A stretch of DNA of 64,000 bases from Glutamicibacter mishrai (lineage in GTDB: Bacteria > Actinomycetota > Actinomycetes > Actinomycetales > Micrococcaceae). Location of the stretch: assembly GCF_012221945.1 (NCBI RefSeq), contig NZ_CP032549.1, forward strand, positions 2,170,001-2,234,000. Direction: 5' to 3'. This document shows positions 1-9,964 of this stretch, piece after piece. The translations under genes were made by a program, and so were the position numbers. Under the pieces are notes generated by a model. The model searched no databases and was not told the origin of the DNA. It saw nothing but the letters and a program-made list of their open reading frames with translations. The first letter of the stretch is position 1. Every line of letters starts with the position of its first letter.

Positions 1-1
1 C

Positions 2-889
2 GCCTGGATCTGCGCTGCTGCGATACTGCTGGCACTGGGTGTTGTGAGCGTCTGGTGGGCAGTGCAGCGCAACCGGCATATTGGCTCTAGGTCCCTGCGG
101 TCATCTGGCGAATCCCAACAGCGGGTTCTAGGTGCCTTGATGCAGGCGGACGGGCGGGCTGGCACCGCTCCCTCGACTGCTGCCATAGGCAGACGGCGTC
201 GTTGGGGCCGCAGGATCACCGCGAACTTGCCAGTCGCGTGGCGGATCTTGGTGCTACGTTGGATTCGGGGAGGATATTGGCAGGCTGCTGGCGGCTACCT
301 GTTGCTGGTGATGGCCTTGGCAGCCACCGTCGAACAAGTCGCGAACCCGCTGAGCGCGGTGGTCTTCTATTTGGGCCTCGGCGTGCTGCTGACCATCAAT
401 GTTTCGCGAGTCATCGCACCGCTGTTGACACAACGGCAGCTGACACAACATCTGGGACAGCCAGCTGCGAAATTGAAGCGCAGCGCGGCACTATTCGCCG
501 TGATCTACAGCGCCGTGGCGTTGGGCCTATTGACCGGGGGACTAGGGCTGCTGGGCGTTGCGCACCTCGGCGGCTTCTGGTGGTGGAGCGCCGCAGTCGT
601 CGTCGGGTCCCTCGGCGTTGCGGCTGCCAGCCTCGGACATGCCCAGCGGAAGGAACGCGACTGGGAGAGCCTGCTGGGCGCAGCCACCAGTGATACGACA
701 ATAGCCCTGGTCCTCTTCAGCGAACTCGCCACGCTGGTTCGCGCGGTTGCGAGCCTGGCCCCATTGTTCGCTTTGGTGCTGAGCCCGCAAACGGGTATCG
801 CCTGGCCGCTGTGGATGATTTCCTTGCTATTCGCCCTTCCGGTTCTACGATTGCTAGTCGGAGAGTTTCCGAGAAGCATGCGCAGATAG
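2..889 (+). CDS. Integral membrane protein of unknown function, 5' end outside window
   Basis: The frame is open to the left edge of the window and already encodes a hydrophobic stretch before the first GTG at 44, so the true start lies upstream. What remains shows about six hydrophobic segments separated by short basic loops (a cluster of Arg near residues 50-57 of the GTG-started form), ending in a basic tail. The layout resembles permease subunits of actinobacterial ABC exporters, but I see no family motif and do not assign a function. Only 6 bases separate it from the acetyltransferase gene that follows, so the two are probably cotranscribed. Confidence 0.6.
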   Translation, partial: AWICAAAILLALGVVSVWWAVQRNRHIGSRSLRSSGESQQRVLGALMQADGRAGTAPSTAAIGRRRRWGRRITANLPVAWRILVLRWIRGGYWQAAGGYLLLVMALAATVEQVANPLSAVVFYLGLGVLLTINVSRVIAPLLTQRQLTQHLGQPAAKLKRSAALFAVIYSAVALGLLTGGLGLLGVAHLGGFWWWSAAVVVGSLGVAAASLGHAQRKERDWESLLGAATSDTTIALVLFSELATLVRAVASLAPLFALVLSPQTGIAWPLWMISLLFALPVLRLLVGEFPRSMRR

Positions 890-895
890 GACGAG

Positions 896-1354
896 ATGAT
901 GAGCGTGGAAATTGCAGTTCAAACACCCGGAGATCTTGATACCGAGCGGCTGTATGCCCTGCTGAAACTGCGCACCCACATTTTCATTGTTGAGCAGCGT
1001 TCCTCCTACCCAGACCTGGACGGCCTGGATCTTGCCGAAGGCACGGTGCACCTGAGCGCGTGGGAGGATGGCGAAATCCTGTGCACGGTACGCATTCTCG
1101 ATGTCAATGGCGAAGAACCGCATATCGGACGCGTGGCCACTAAGATCGAAGCCCGCGGCCGCGGGCTCGCCGGGCAGCTGATGGAACGCGCGGTGGCCCT
1201 GTGCCGTCCCGACGCCCAGATCCACCTCGGCGCGCAAACCCAGCTGGAAAGCTGGTACGGGAAGTTCGGGTTCGAACGGTGCGGCGAAGACTTCGACGAT
1301 GACGGGATCATGCATCTGCCCATGATCAGAAAAGCCGTCGCAGCTTCGGCCTGA
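896..1354 (+). CDS. ElaA-like GNAT N-acetyltransferase
   Basis: A 152-residue protein, the normal size for ElaA-type acetyltransferases. The N-terminal half carries the family-typical stretch LRTHIFIVEQ followed by a YPDLDGLD segment. The acetyl-CoA loop is the RVATKIEARGRGLAGQLM region, with GRGLAG in the place of the usual Q/RxxGxG/A signature. ElaA proteins are cytoplasmic and their substrate is unknown. Two ATG codons (896 and 899) follow one another; either could start the protein. The gene is closely spaced behind the membrane protein gene and ends just before a strong convergent hairpin. Confidence 0.8.
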   Translation: MMSVEIAVQTPGDLDTERLYALLKLRTHIFIVEQRSSYPDLDGLDLAEGTVHLSAWEDGEILCTVRILDVNGEEPHIGRVATKIEARGRGLAGQLMERAVALCRPDAQIHLGAQTQLESWYGKFGFERCGEDFDDDGIMHLPMIRKAVAASA

Positions 1355-1362
1355 TCACGAAG

Positions 1363-1407
1363 AAGAGGCATCATTTTCCCGCCTACGGCGGGAAAATGAT
1401 GCCTCTT
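1363..1407. terminator. Bidirectional hairpin terminator between ElaA-like gene and tgt
   Basis: Perfect 21-bp inverted repeat, left arm 1363-1383 and right arm 1387-1407, with a TAC loop. It sits between two convergent genes, so it can end both transcripts. The outer part of each arm is AT-containing (ATCATTTT / AAAATGAT) and no separate T-run follows. Confidence 0.8.
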
Positions 1408-1424
1408 GCAGTTCGCCTGGCCGG

Positions 1425-2786
<1,362 letters not shown>

Positions 2787-2856
2787 CTAGCCCCTCACAA
2801 GGCGATGAGCGAATAATGGGAGGTACGTGTTGTGTCCAACGCGACGGAAGGAAATT

Positions 2857-3942
2857 GTGGGCCTGGAGAAACTGAAGGAATCAACAAAAGCGCTGATTAC
2901 GCTAGGGCCGGCCCGCAAGGACCACTGGATCGGGTTGCGCACCGGTATCGGCGTCTTCGCACCGCTGATCACCCTTTTTGCCATTGACCGACTGGACCTC
3001 GTGGTTTTCGCCGTCTTCGGAGCCTTCACCGGGGTCTACGGCCGAGTCGACGGCTACTGGAACCGGCTGCGGATGCAGGTCCGCTCGGGCCTCTTATTAT
3101 TTGTTGTCATCGCGGTGGCACTGTCGGCATCGTACTGGTGGGTTGATCATAACAACCCTGAAGTGATGCAGTGGCAGATTGTCGGCGCGACAACCCTGGT
3201 CGCAGGCATCTGCTCGGTGCTGGTCGGCTTCATGCGGCTGCGTCCGGGCGGATCCTTGTTCCACATCTTCGCTTTTGCTGCCATTGCCTCCATCCCGCAC
3301 CCGGCAGCCATGGGCGAAGCCCTGCTGGTCGCGGCATTGACTATCCTGTTGGCCGTGGTGATCGGCTCGGCAGGAGCCTTGGGCCAGTGGGCCAACCTCT
3401 GGGAACGCACCCCGCTACCGCCGCTGTCCGATAACGTGCGCAAGGCGATCTGGTGGGAAGGCCTGTTCTACATTCTCTCCGCCGGGGTAGCCGGAATCCT
3501 GGCCAATACCGTGGGCAGCCAATTATCGGCCGGCCACAACTATTGGGCCATGGTGGCCGCGGTCGTGCCGCTGGTCGGCCACACCACCAGATTGCGCATC
3601 CGCCGCGGCGTGCACCGTGTGCTCGGGACCTTGGTGGGCATGATCTTGATGGCGCTGCTGATTTGGCTCAACCCCCAGATCTGGGTCTTGATGGCCTTCA
3701 TCGCCGTCTGCCAGTTCATGGCGGAGATGTTCGTGATGCGCAACTACTTCTTGGCGCAGATCTTCGTTACGCCCATGGCCCTGGTGGGAGTCTCCTTGGT
3801 GACCGGCCTCAGCGGGGCGGTCATTTACGACCGCGTGGTCGAAACCCTGATCGGCTGTGCCGTGGGCATGCTCGGCGTGCTCTTGGGAAGTTGGTTCGGC
3901 ATGGTCCTCAAACGCAAGCAGGGCCTCGATCCCAAGAGCTGA
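2857..3942 (+). CDS. FUSC-family integral membrane protein
   Basis: Predicted inner-membrane protein with two sets of closely packed hydrophobic segments and a central soluble linker (about residues 185-205), the arrangement of the FUSC / aromatic-acid exporter superfamily. The second half contains the family-like stretch GHNYWAMVAAVVPLVG followed by RIRRGVHRVLGTLVG. The frame is open from a GTG at 2827, but that codon is only 3 bases from its GGAGG. The GTG at 2857 has a well-spaced GGAAGGA and gives a conventional N-terminus, so I prefer it. The transported substrate cannot be read from sequence. It is divergent from tgt across about 130 bp. Confidence 0.8.
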   Translation: MGLEKLKESTKALITLGPARKDHWIGLRTGIGVFAPLITLFAIDRLDLVVFAVFGAFTGVYGRVDGYWNRLRMQVRSGLLLFVVIAVALSASYWWVDHNNPEVMQWQIVGATTLVAGICSVLVGFMRLRPGGSLFHIFAFAAIASIPHPAAMGEALLVAALTILLAVVIGSAGALGQWANLWERTPLPPLSDNVRKAIWWEGLFYILSAGVAGILANTVGSQLSAGHNYWAMVAAVVPLVGHTTRLRIRRGVHRVLGTLVGMILMALLIWLNPQIWVLMAFIAVCQFMAEMFVMRNYFLAQIFVTPMALVGVSLVTGLSGAVIYDRVVETLIGCAVGMLGVLLGSWFGMVLKRKQGLDPKS

Positions 3943-3950
3943 AGCCGAAG

Positions 3951-4490
3951 CTAGATATTCACCCCGACATGGGCTAATGCCTGACGGAGAATATTTTCAC
4001 GGCCTCCGGCAAATTCGCCTTGGATGTCCGACCTCAAGGCCTCGGCAGGCGAGAGCCAGGTCAGTTCCAGCGCATCCTGGCGCGGGGTGGACTCTCCGCG
4101 GACCGGAACGATGTAGCACATGGACACAGCGTGCTGGCGATCGTCGGTCAGTCCTGTTTCACTCGGGGCGGGGAAGTATTCGGCCACGGTGAAAGGCACC
4201 GGAGACGCCGGGAGCTGCGGCAGCACCATGGTGCCCAGGTCCTTTTCGATGTGCCGGATCAAGGCGGCGCGAATGGTCTCGCGGTACATGACGCGACCTG
4301 AAACGAAGGTCCGCAGCATGCGGCCGTCGTCGTCACCGGTGAGCAGAAGGCCCACTTCGTTCACGTAGCCCAGCGGGTCAAGGCGAACCGGGATGGCCTC
4401 GACGTAGAGCATCGGCAGGCGCTGACGCGCCTCGTAGAGGTCTTCTTCAGAGAGCCATCCGGGATAGGGATCAGGCGTGCGCACGTTCAT
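3951..4490 (-). CDS. DUF4916 / Nudix-fold protein with degenerate Nudix box
   Basis: About 179 residues from ATG 4490; a GTG at 4508 would add six residues but offers no better ribosome site. The protein matches the actinobacterial DUF4916 (Nudix-like) family in its N-terminal YPGWLSEEDLYEARQRLP and central GRVMYRETIRAALIRHIEKDLG. Compared with the Nudix box GX5EX7REUXEEXGU, the G and first E are kept, but REUXEE reads RHIEKD. Metal-dependent hydrolysis is therefore doubtful and the substrate is unknown. It ends 8 bases from the convergent FUSC gene. Confidence 0.75.
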   Translation of the reverse strand: MNVRTPDPYPGWLSEEDLYEARQRLPMLYVEAIPVRLDPLGYVNEVGLLLTGDDDGRMLRTFVSGRVMYRETIRAALIRHIEKDLGTMVLPQLPASPVPFTVAEYFPAPSETGLTDDRQHAVSMCYIVPVRGESTPRQDALELTWLSPAEALRSDIQGEFAGGRENILRQALAHVGVNI

Positions 4491-4697
4491 GCTTCTATCT
4501 TCGTACACAAACCCCGTTCAAGCCATGAAGCTGTATCTGTGTTGCGGAACTCACCAACTGGGTCCCGGCGCACTCTAGTGCCGGTGGAGTTCACCGGATA
4601 AAATTGATTGAGCTATCCCAATCTCTTGTCTGCGCGCTCGTTGCAGGCTTTGGAAAGCGCATCCCATTTCGATTACTCGTGGAAGCAGAATCCTGCC

Positions 4698-6146
4698 GTG
4701 ACGAACGCTCCAGAACGACTGAGCAAAAAGAACTTCACCACGATTGCGGTGCTGATCGTATCCAGCTTCGTGGTTATCTTGAACGAGACCATCATGAACG
4801 TGGCCTTGCCTGTTCTGATGCACGAATTTAACGTCACCCCAGATGCCATCCAATGGCTCTCGACCATCTTCATGCTCACCATGGCAGTAGTGATTCCGAT
4901 GACCGGATTCCTGCTGCAGCGGTTGAGCGTGCGCAATGTCTTCGTGCTGGCCATCGGCCTGTTCACGCTGGGCACCATCCTGGCCGCGGCTGCCCCGGGA
5001 CTCACCGTCCTGCTGGTAGCCCGCGTCATCCAGGCCTGCGGTACCGCCATCATGATGCCGTTGCTGATGACCACCATCTTGCACCTGGTTCCGGCCGAAC
5101 GCCGCGGCGTGCTGATGGGCAACGTCTCCATCGTGATCTCGGTGGCCCCTGCCATCGGCCCGACCCTGTCGGGACTGATCTTGCAGTACCTGTCCTGGCG
5201 CTTCATGTTCATCGTGATCATCCCGATCGCGATCGCCGCATTGATCATCGGCACCCCGCGCCTGTCCAACGAGGTTGACGGCGCGTCCACTCCGCTGTCG
5301 GCGACCTCGGTCATCCTGGCCATCCCGGCCTTCGGCGGATTGGTCTTCGGCCTGAGCCGGCTGTCCGTAGGCGTTACCCCAACCAACATCGCCATCCTCG
5401 TGGTGGCGCTGCTGTGCCTGGCTGCCTTCGTCTTCCTGCAGCTGCGTTTGCAGAAGGAAGACAAGGCCCTGCTGGACTTGCGTCCACTGGGCTTCAAGGA
5501 CTTCACGCTCTCGCTGCTGCTGATGATGTTCGCGATGATTTCCCTGTTCGGCGTGATCATCCTGCTGCCGATGTTCTTCACCAACGTGCTGGGCATCGAG
5601 ACCCTGACCACCGGCTTGATCATGCTTCCCGGCGGCCTGCTCATGGGTATTCTGGCTCCGATGGTCGGCAAGCTGTACGACCGCTTGGGCGCTCGCCCAT
5701 TGATCGTCCCCGGCGCCATCATCCTGCTGGCCTCCCTGTTGGGCTACGCGCTGATCCTGGACGATAGCACCCCGATCTGGTTGCTGGTGGTACTGCACCT
5801 GGTGATGAGCCTGGGCCTGGCCCTGATCTTCACCCCGGCGTTCACCACGGCGCTGAACCCGCTGCCGCACCACCTGCACTCGCACGGTTCGGCATTGCTC
5901 TCCACCTTGCAGCAGCTGGCTGGTGCCATGGGCACCGCGCTGCTGGTGGGCGTGGTCGCGGCGACCACCACGGCAAAACTGGCTTCGGGCAGCGACCAGC
6001 TGACCGCCACCGTTGAAGGATTCCAGCCTGGCTTCCTGATCGGTGCCGGCTGCAGCGTTGGCATCATCGTCATCGGCTTCCTGCTGGGCGGCAAGAAGGA
6101 TCTGGTGAGCCTCGGCGCTGAGCCTGCCGCGGCTGAAAAGCACTAA
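4698..6146 (+). CDS. MFS multidrug transporter, DHA2 (EmrB/QacA) family
   Basis: Proton-driven efflux pump of about 482 residues with 14 predicted membrane helices. Visible landmarks are the TM1 motif NETIMNVALPVL, an antiporter motif C-like APAIGPTLSGLI before LSWRFMFIVIIP, and a central motif A-like GKLYDRLGAR. The frame is open from a TTG at 4608, but residues before the GTG at 4698 look non-conserved and that GTG gives a short cytoplasmic tail before TM1, so I take it as the start. The gene stands alone and ends at a strong terminator. Substrate unknown; no regulator is adjacent. Confidence 0.88.
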   Translation: MTNAPERLSKKNFTTIAVLIVSSFVVILNETIMNVALPVLMHEFNVTPDAIQWLSTIFMLTMAVVIPMTGFLLQRLSVRNVFVLAIGLFTLGTILAAAAPGLTVLLVARVIQACGTAIMMPLLMTTILHLVPAERRGVLMGNVSIVISVAPAIGPTLSGLILQYLSWRFMFIVIIPIAIAALIIGTPRLSNEVDGASTPLSATSVILAIPAFGGLVFGLSRLSVGVTPTNIAILVVALLCLAAFVFLQLRLQKEDKALLDLRPLGFKDFTLSLLLMMFAMISLFGVIILLPMFFTNVLGIETLTTGLIMLPGGLLMGILAPMVGKLYDRLGARPLIVPGAIILLASLLGYALILDDSTPIWLLVVLHLVMSLGLALIFTPAFTTALNPLPHHLHSHGSALLSTLQQLAGAMGTALLVGVVAATTTAKLASGSDQLTATVEGFQPGFLIGAGCSVGIIVIGFLLGGKKDLVSLGAEPAAAEKH

Positions 6147-6164
6147 CCGATCACTGATTCAAAG

Positions 6165-6201
6165 ATTGCCGGATGTTCTTGATGAGCATCCGGCAATTTT
6201 T
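6165..6201 (+). terminator. Rho-independent terminator after the DHA2 transporter
   Basis: Perfect 11-bp stem (6165-6175 with 6187-6197, ATTGCCGGATG and its complement), 11-nt loop and a run of T following the right arm. It lies about 18 bases after the transporter stop codon. Confidence 0.88.
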
Positions 6202-6286
6202 GTCTCTGGACCCGGCCGGCTCCTGTCCCGGTGGGTGGCTCGGCAGTAGGCTGGCTGATAAGTGTACTGACTACGAAGGGGTAAGC

Positions 6287-7063
6287 ATGCAGTTGCAGGA
6301 TTCGGTCGCGCTGGTCACCGGAGGGCTTTCAGGCCTGGGGCGGGCCACCGCCCAGAAGCTTTCGGCCACGGCCAAACATGTTCTCGTGGTGGATCTGCCG
6401 CGCGAAGACGGGGATGAAATCGCCGCGCAGATCGGCTCGAATGTCCGTTATGCCCCGGCCGATGTCACCGATCCGCAACAGGTAGCCACCGCGATCGAGC
6501 GCTGCAAAGAACTCGGCGTGCTGCGCGTTGTGGTGAACTGCGCCGGCGTGGCCACACCTGGCAAGGTGCTGGGCCGCGAGGGCGTCTTGCCGCTGGAACG
6601 ATTCTCCAAGGTGCTGGACATCAATGTGAACGGCACATTCAACGTGCTGCGCCTTGCCGCTGAATCCATGGTTCACAGCGAAGCGCTCACCGACGCCAAC
6701 GGGACAACCGAACGCGGAGTCATCGTGAATACAGCCTCGGTCGCGGCCTTCGACGGCCAGATCGGACAGCCGGCCTATGCCGCGTCCAAGGGAGCCGTGG
6801 CGGCCATGACCCTGCCGGTGGCACGCGAGCTGGCCAGCCATCAGATCAGGGTCATGACCATTGCGCCAGGTATTTTCCACACGCCCATGATGGATTCCCT
6901 GCCGCAGGCAGCCCAGGATTCATTAGGCGCGCAGGTGCCGCACCCATCGCGTCTGGGACGTCCGGACGAGTATGCGGCCCTGGTGGAACACATTGTTGCC
7001 AACCCGATGCTCAACGGCGAAACCATCCGTCTTGACGGGGCAATCCGCATGGCACCGCGCTAA
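6287..7063 (+). CDS. Short-chain dehydrogenase/reductase (17beta-HSD10 / 3-hydroxyacyl-CoA dehydrogenase-like)
   Basis: A 258-residue classical SDR. The Rossmann motif TGGLSGLG, the NCAG motif, the catalytic Ser in NTASVAAFDGQ and YAASK are all present. The GQIGQPAYAASKGAV context and NGTFNVLRLAA resemble human HSD17B10-type type II 3-hydroxyacyl-CoA dehydrogenases, which act in beta-oxidation and isoleucine breakdown; that substrate is inferred. The frame is open from 6173 but that part overlaps the upstream terminator. ATG 6287 is preceded by GAAGGGG and starts the fold correctly. Confidence 0.88.
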   Translation: MQLQDSVALVTGGLSGLGRATAQKLSATAKHVLVVDLPREDGDEIAAQIGSNVRYAPADVTDPQQVATAIERCKELGVLRVVVNCAGVATPGKVLGREGVLPLERFSKVLDINVNGTFNVLRLAAESMVHSEALTDANGTTERGVIVNTASVAAFDGQIGQPAYAASKGAVAAMTLPVARELASHQIRVMTIAPGIFHTPMMDSLPQAAQDSLGAQVPHPSRLGRPDEYAALVEHIVANPMLNGETIRLDGAIRMAPR

Positions 7064-7080
7064 AGCTGATGCCAGCGCGG
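7055..7080. terminator. Weak hairpin between convergent SDR and membrane protein genes
   Basis: Seven-bp GC-rich inverted repeat (7055-7061 CCGCGCT with 7074-7080 AGCGCGG), overlapping the SDR stop codon. No T-run on either strand, so terminator function is uncertain. Confidence 0.35.
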
Positions 7081-7088
7081 CAAAAGTC

Positions 7089-7988
7089 CTAGAAATCTAC
7101 GGGCTTGCCGCGCTGGGCGCGGTGTTCCGCGTGGCTGATCCGGAACCGGCGGTTTTCGGCCATGAGGAACACCAGCAACGACATCAGAATGCAGATCGCC
7201 GCCACCCATAGCCCGGTCGCATCCCTCAGCCACCCGTTGATGGCGGCGGCAATCATGGCGATGCCGAAACCGCTGGCCAGTGCGTGGCGCCCGCGTTCGG
7301 TATGCGCGTACCCGGCGGCCAGCAAGGACACGGCAACGGCAACCAGTGCGACCTGCAGGTTATGGCTGGTTTCGTTCCAGCCCGCCACGGCCAACCACAA
7401 GTGCAGCGTGTAGGCCATGGAAAAGCCGGCCAGGAAACTCAGCGGCGCATCGGTGAACCAATGCTCCTTCTTGTTGCGCGCAGTCAGGCGATTGAGTTGG
7501 TGCACTCCGACCAGCGCCAACAGCGAAGCAAGGGTAGCGAGAACTGCCGCGGCCGTCTGCAGGAACCCGGCGGCGAGGGTGATGGCGCAGGCAGCCATGG
7601 CTGAAGAGCTGATGGCGAAGATGCTGATGACGCGTTGACGGCGAGCCGAAAGCTGGCCGGGGCTCAGCGAAAAAGCGGCGCTGGCCAACAGGAAGACCGA
7701 CGTAACTGGCCAAAGTATGGCCGGGACAATGCTGCTATCGAGCAGGCTAATGCGATCGCGTCCATCCATCGAGGATGAGAACACCAGGGATGTGATGAGC
7801 AGCAAGAGGGCTGCCGAAGCCAACAGGTAGCCTCGGATCTTGTCGAAGGGCTCGACTTCGGGATTCGGGCGATCATCCGGAGCCGGGTAGGGCAGGACAA
7901 AATCATGCTCGGCTGAGGTGGCAGGCGTGGCCAGCTGGCCGGGCTCCATCAGCGAATCGATGGGCGGGGTCGGATGCTGCTCGGCCAT
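7089..7988 (-). CDS. Membrane protein of unknown function, about eight helices
   Basis: A 299-residue protein with a Pro-rich cytoplasmic N-terminus of about 50 residues (PTPPIDSLMEPGQ, YPAPDDRPNPEVEP) followed by roughly eight hydrophobic segments and a basic C-terminal tail. I recognise no family motif. It is convergent with the SDR and lies upstream of nothing obviously related. The start ATG at 7988 is the first in frame. Confidence 0.65.
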   Translation of the reverse strand: MAEQHPTPPIDSLMEPGQLATPATSAEHDFVLPYPAPDDRPNPEVEPFDKIRGYLLASAALLLLITSLVFSSSMDGRDRISLLDSSIVPAILWPVTSVFLLASAAFSLSPGQLSARRQRVISIFAISSSAMAACAITLAAGFLQTAAAVLATLASLLALVGVHQLNRLTARNKKEHWFTDAPLSFLAGFSMAYTLHLWLAVAGWNETSHNLQVALVAVAVSLLAAGYAHTERGRHALASGFGIAMIAAAINGWLRDATGLWVAAICILMSLLVFLMAENRRFRISHAEHRAQRGKPVDF

Positions 7989-8062
7989 GATGCTTCGGTC
8001 CCTAACGATTGCTGAGTTATCAGAAATAGCCTAGGGCAGTTCGGTGGCGTTGAGAAGCACCG

Positions 8063-9082
8063 CTAGGCGATGGGCGATTCAGCCAGCTTCTGGGCAGAGG
8101 TGAAACTGCGGTCGATTCCGGTCAGCGGATCAGTGAAGGAAATGGTGTGCGCCAGAAGCTGCAGCGGGCGCTGGTAATCATCTGGAGCCAGATCCCATAA
8201 ACGCGGGTAAAACGCGTCATTGATGATTCCCAAGCCCAGCGATGCCAGGTGCACGCGCAGCTGGTGGGTCTTGCCGGAATGGGGTTTCAGATCCATCAAG
8301 GCCACCTCCAATCCTGCATGGTGGCCGGAGCTGCGGCCTACTGCTTCGACATCAATGAAGGTCTTGGCATTCGGTGCGCCGTCCTCCACGATCGAACGCA
8401 GCTGGCCTTTGACCTTGGACATGCGGTTCTCGAAGATCATCGGCATCTGATCAAGAAGCTCGTGCAATTGCGCCTCGTCCTTGACCAGTGAGTGTTCGCC
8501 GTTGGGCTGGAGCACCCGACCGGTTTCCAAGCCGTCTCCCGGTTGCAAAGCGACGACAGCCTTGTAGCGTTTGCTGATTTCGCGGCGTTCAAAAAGCATC
8601 TGGTAGGCGCCGCGGGTTTCCGGGTTGACGGCAAAAAGGATGACGCCTGCGGTGGCTCGATCCAGCCGGTGCATTGGCACAAGATCATCGATGCCGGTCT
8701 GGTTGCGCAGACGCACCAGGGCTGATTCCTGGATGAATCGTCCGCCAGGAGTGGTCGGCAGGAAGTGCGGCTTGTCCACCACCAGCAGATGCTCGTCTTG
8801 GTGCAGGATCTTCGCTTCAAAAGGTATCGGTGTTTCTACCGGCAGCGAGCGGTAGTACCAGATGAACTCGTGCTCGCCCATCGGGGTCTGCCGGTCCAGC
8901 GGCACTCCGCCGAGCCCGACAATTTCTTGGTTGTCGAAGCGTCGCAGTATGCCTTCGGGGTCCACATGGCCGAAGCGCTCCAGCAAATAATCGGCCACGG
9001 TGGCCCATCCGCCGTCCTGCGGGAGGCGCAAACGGGTCGCATTCACGCCGTTGCGAACGGGGAGTGGGGATTCCATAGCCAT
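8063..9082 (-). CDS. RluA-family RNA pseudouridine synthase
   Basis: Isomerises uridine to pseudouridine in rRNA or tRNA. The catalytic Asp lies in MHRLDRATAGVILFA, the RluA-family motif II, and KPHSGKTHQLRVHL is the C-terminal family motif. An S4-like N-terminal region (VADYLLERFGHVDPEGILRRFDNQEIV) precedes the catalytic domain. An upstream extension to 9247 would overlap the glycosylase gene; ATG 9082 leaves a 32-base gap behind it and gives a normal 339-residue protein. The modified position cannot be deduced. It follows the glycosylase gene on the same strand and may share its transcript. Confidence 0.88.
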   Translation of the reverse strand: MAMESPLPVRNGVNATRLRLPQDGGWATVADYLLERFGHVDPEGILRRFDNQEIVGLGGVPLDRQTPMGEHEFIWYYRSLPVETPIPFEAKILHQDEHLLVVDKPHFLPTTPGGRFIQESALVRLRNQTGIDDLVPMHRLDRATAGVILFAVNPETRGAYQMLFERREISKRYKAVVALQPGDGLETGRVLQPNGEHSLVKDEAQLHELLDQMPMIFENRMSKVKGQLRSIVEDGAPNAKTFIDVEAVGRSSGHHAGLEVALMDLKPHSGKTHQLRVHLASLGLGIINDAFYPRLWDLAPDDYQRPLQLLAHTISFTDPLTGIDRSFTSAQKLAESPIA

Positions 9083-9114
9083 AAAGGCTATTCTTTCATC
9101 TTTGCGCCAGGGCT

Positions 9115-9939
9115 TTAGACCGCTGGTTGGCAATGCGGGCACCAGTAGCAATCCCGCTCGGCGCCTTCCGGTGTGGAAGGGATCTTGAGCAGCTCGATAC
9201 GTGTACCGCAGCGAAGGCAAGGTTTCCCGGCGCGGCCATAAACCCACAGCGGTTCCCGGGTGCGTTCTTGGCCGGTGGTCACACGACGTGCCCGGTCCTT
9301 ATTGATGTCCAGCAGGCGATGGGCGATCTGCACTACCGTTGGCAGATCGGCAATCTGCCCGACTTCGGTCAGCGGATGCAAACGCCGCAGGAATAGGATT
9401 TCGCTACGGTAGACATTTCCCACGCCCGCCATGATCCGCTGGTCCAAGAGCGCCTGGCCGATGCCCTGGTGCGGATCGTGGCGCAGGTTATCTGCTGCCA
9501 GCACTGGATCCCAATTCGCACCCAGCAGATCCGGTCCCAGATGACCGACGAGGTCGGATTCCTGTTCGGTAGGCACCAACCGCACCTGGGCAATGTCAAA
9601 GCCCACGGCGGTGACCATGGCGGTCTTGAGCACTACCCGCGCGGTGTGCGCCGGTTTCTTCCAGCGCTCGCTGGGCGCATAGAGATCCCAGCGGCCCTCC
9701 ATCAGCAGATGTGAATGCAAGGTCAACGGCTTGGCGGAAATTTCGGAAGCAACGCTTGCCGGAGGTTTCAGCCGCATCAGCAGATGCTTGCCTGCGGGAA
9801 CGACCTCATGCACTGCATAACTCGTGAGATCCGTTGTCGCCAGGGCCGGTACACGAAAGTCCGAGGACAGCAGGGATTGTCCGGCCAGCGCGTGATGGAG
9901 CCGGGCCGTGGCACGATAAACGGAATCACCTTCGGGCAT
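9115..9939 (-). CDS. nei: Fpg/Nei-family DNA glycosylase (endonuclease VIII-like)
   Basis: Base-excision repair enzyme that removes oxidised bases and cuts abasic sites. It begins MPEGDSVYR; after Met removal Pro2 is the Schiff-base nucleophile and Glu3 the acid, and the D-S/T-V context fits the Nei branch. A helix-two-turn-helix region is seen in LLDQRIMAGVGNVYRSEILF. The C-terminal zinc finger has CLRCG and CYWCPHC. Its 274-residue length fits actinobacterial Nei2-type proteins. It lies 25 bases after lhr on the same strand; the Lhr-Nei pairing suggests a DNA-repair operon. Confidence 0.9.
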   Translation of the reverse strand: MPEGDSVYRATARLHHALAGQSLLSSDFRVPALATTDLTSYAVHEVVPAGKHLLMRLKPPASVASEISAKPLTLHSHLLMEGRWDLYAPSERWKKPAHTARVVLKTAMVTAVGFDIAQVRLVPTEQESDLVGHLGPDLLGANWDPVLAADNLRHDPHQGIGQALLDQRIMAGVGNVYRSEILFLRRLHPLTEVGQIADLPTVVQIAHRLLDINKDRARRVTTGQERTREPLWVYGRAGKPCLRCGTRIELLKIPSTPEGAERDCYWCPHCQPAV

Positions 9940-9964
9940 GAGCCTTCTTCTTTCTGCCGCTAAT

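Noticed and set aside
1363-1407. Perfect 21-bp inverted repeat considered as an insertion-sequence end or attachment site
   Set aside because: It has a three-base loop and lies between convergent genes; a terminator explains it fully.
4575-6143. Long leftward open frame, Gln/His/Asp-rich, covering the DHA2 transporter
   Set aside because: It is the antisense shadow of the transporter gene: composition is biased, no domain is seen and the rightward frame has clear membrane helices and motifs.
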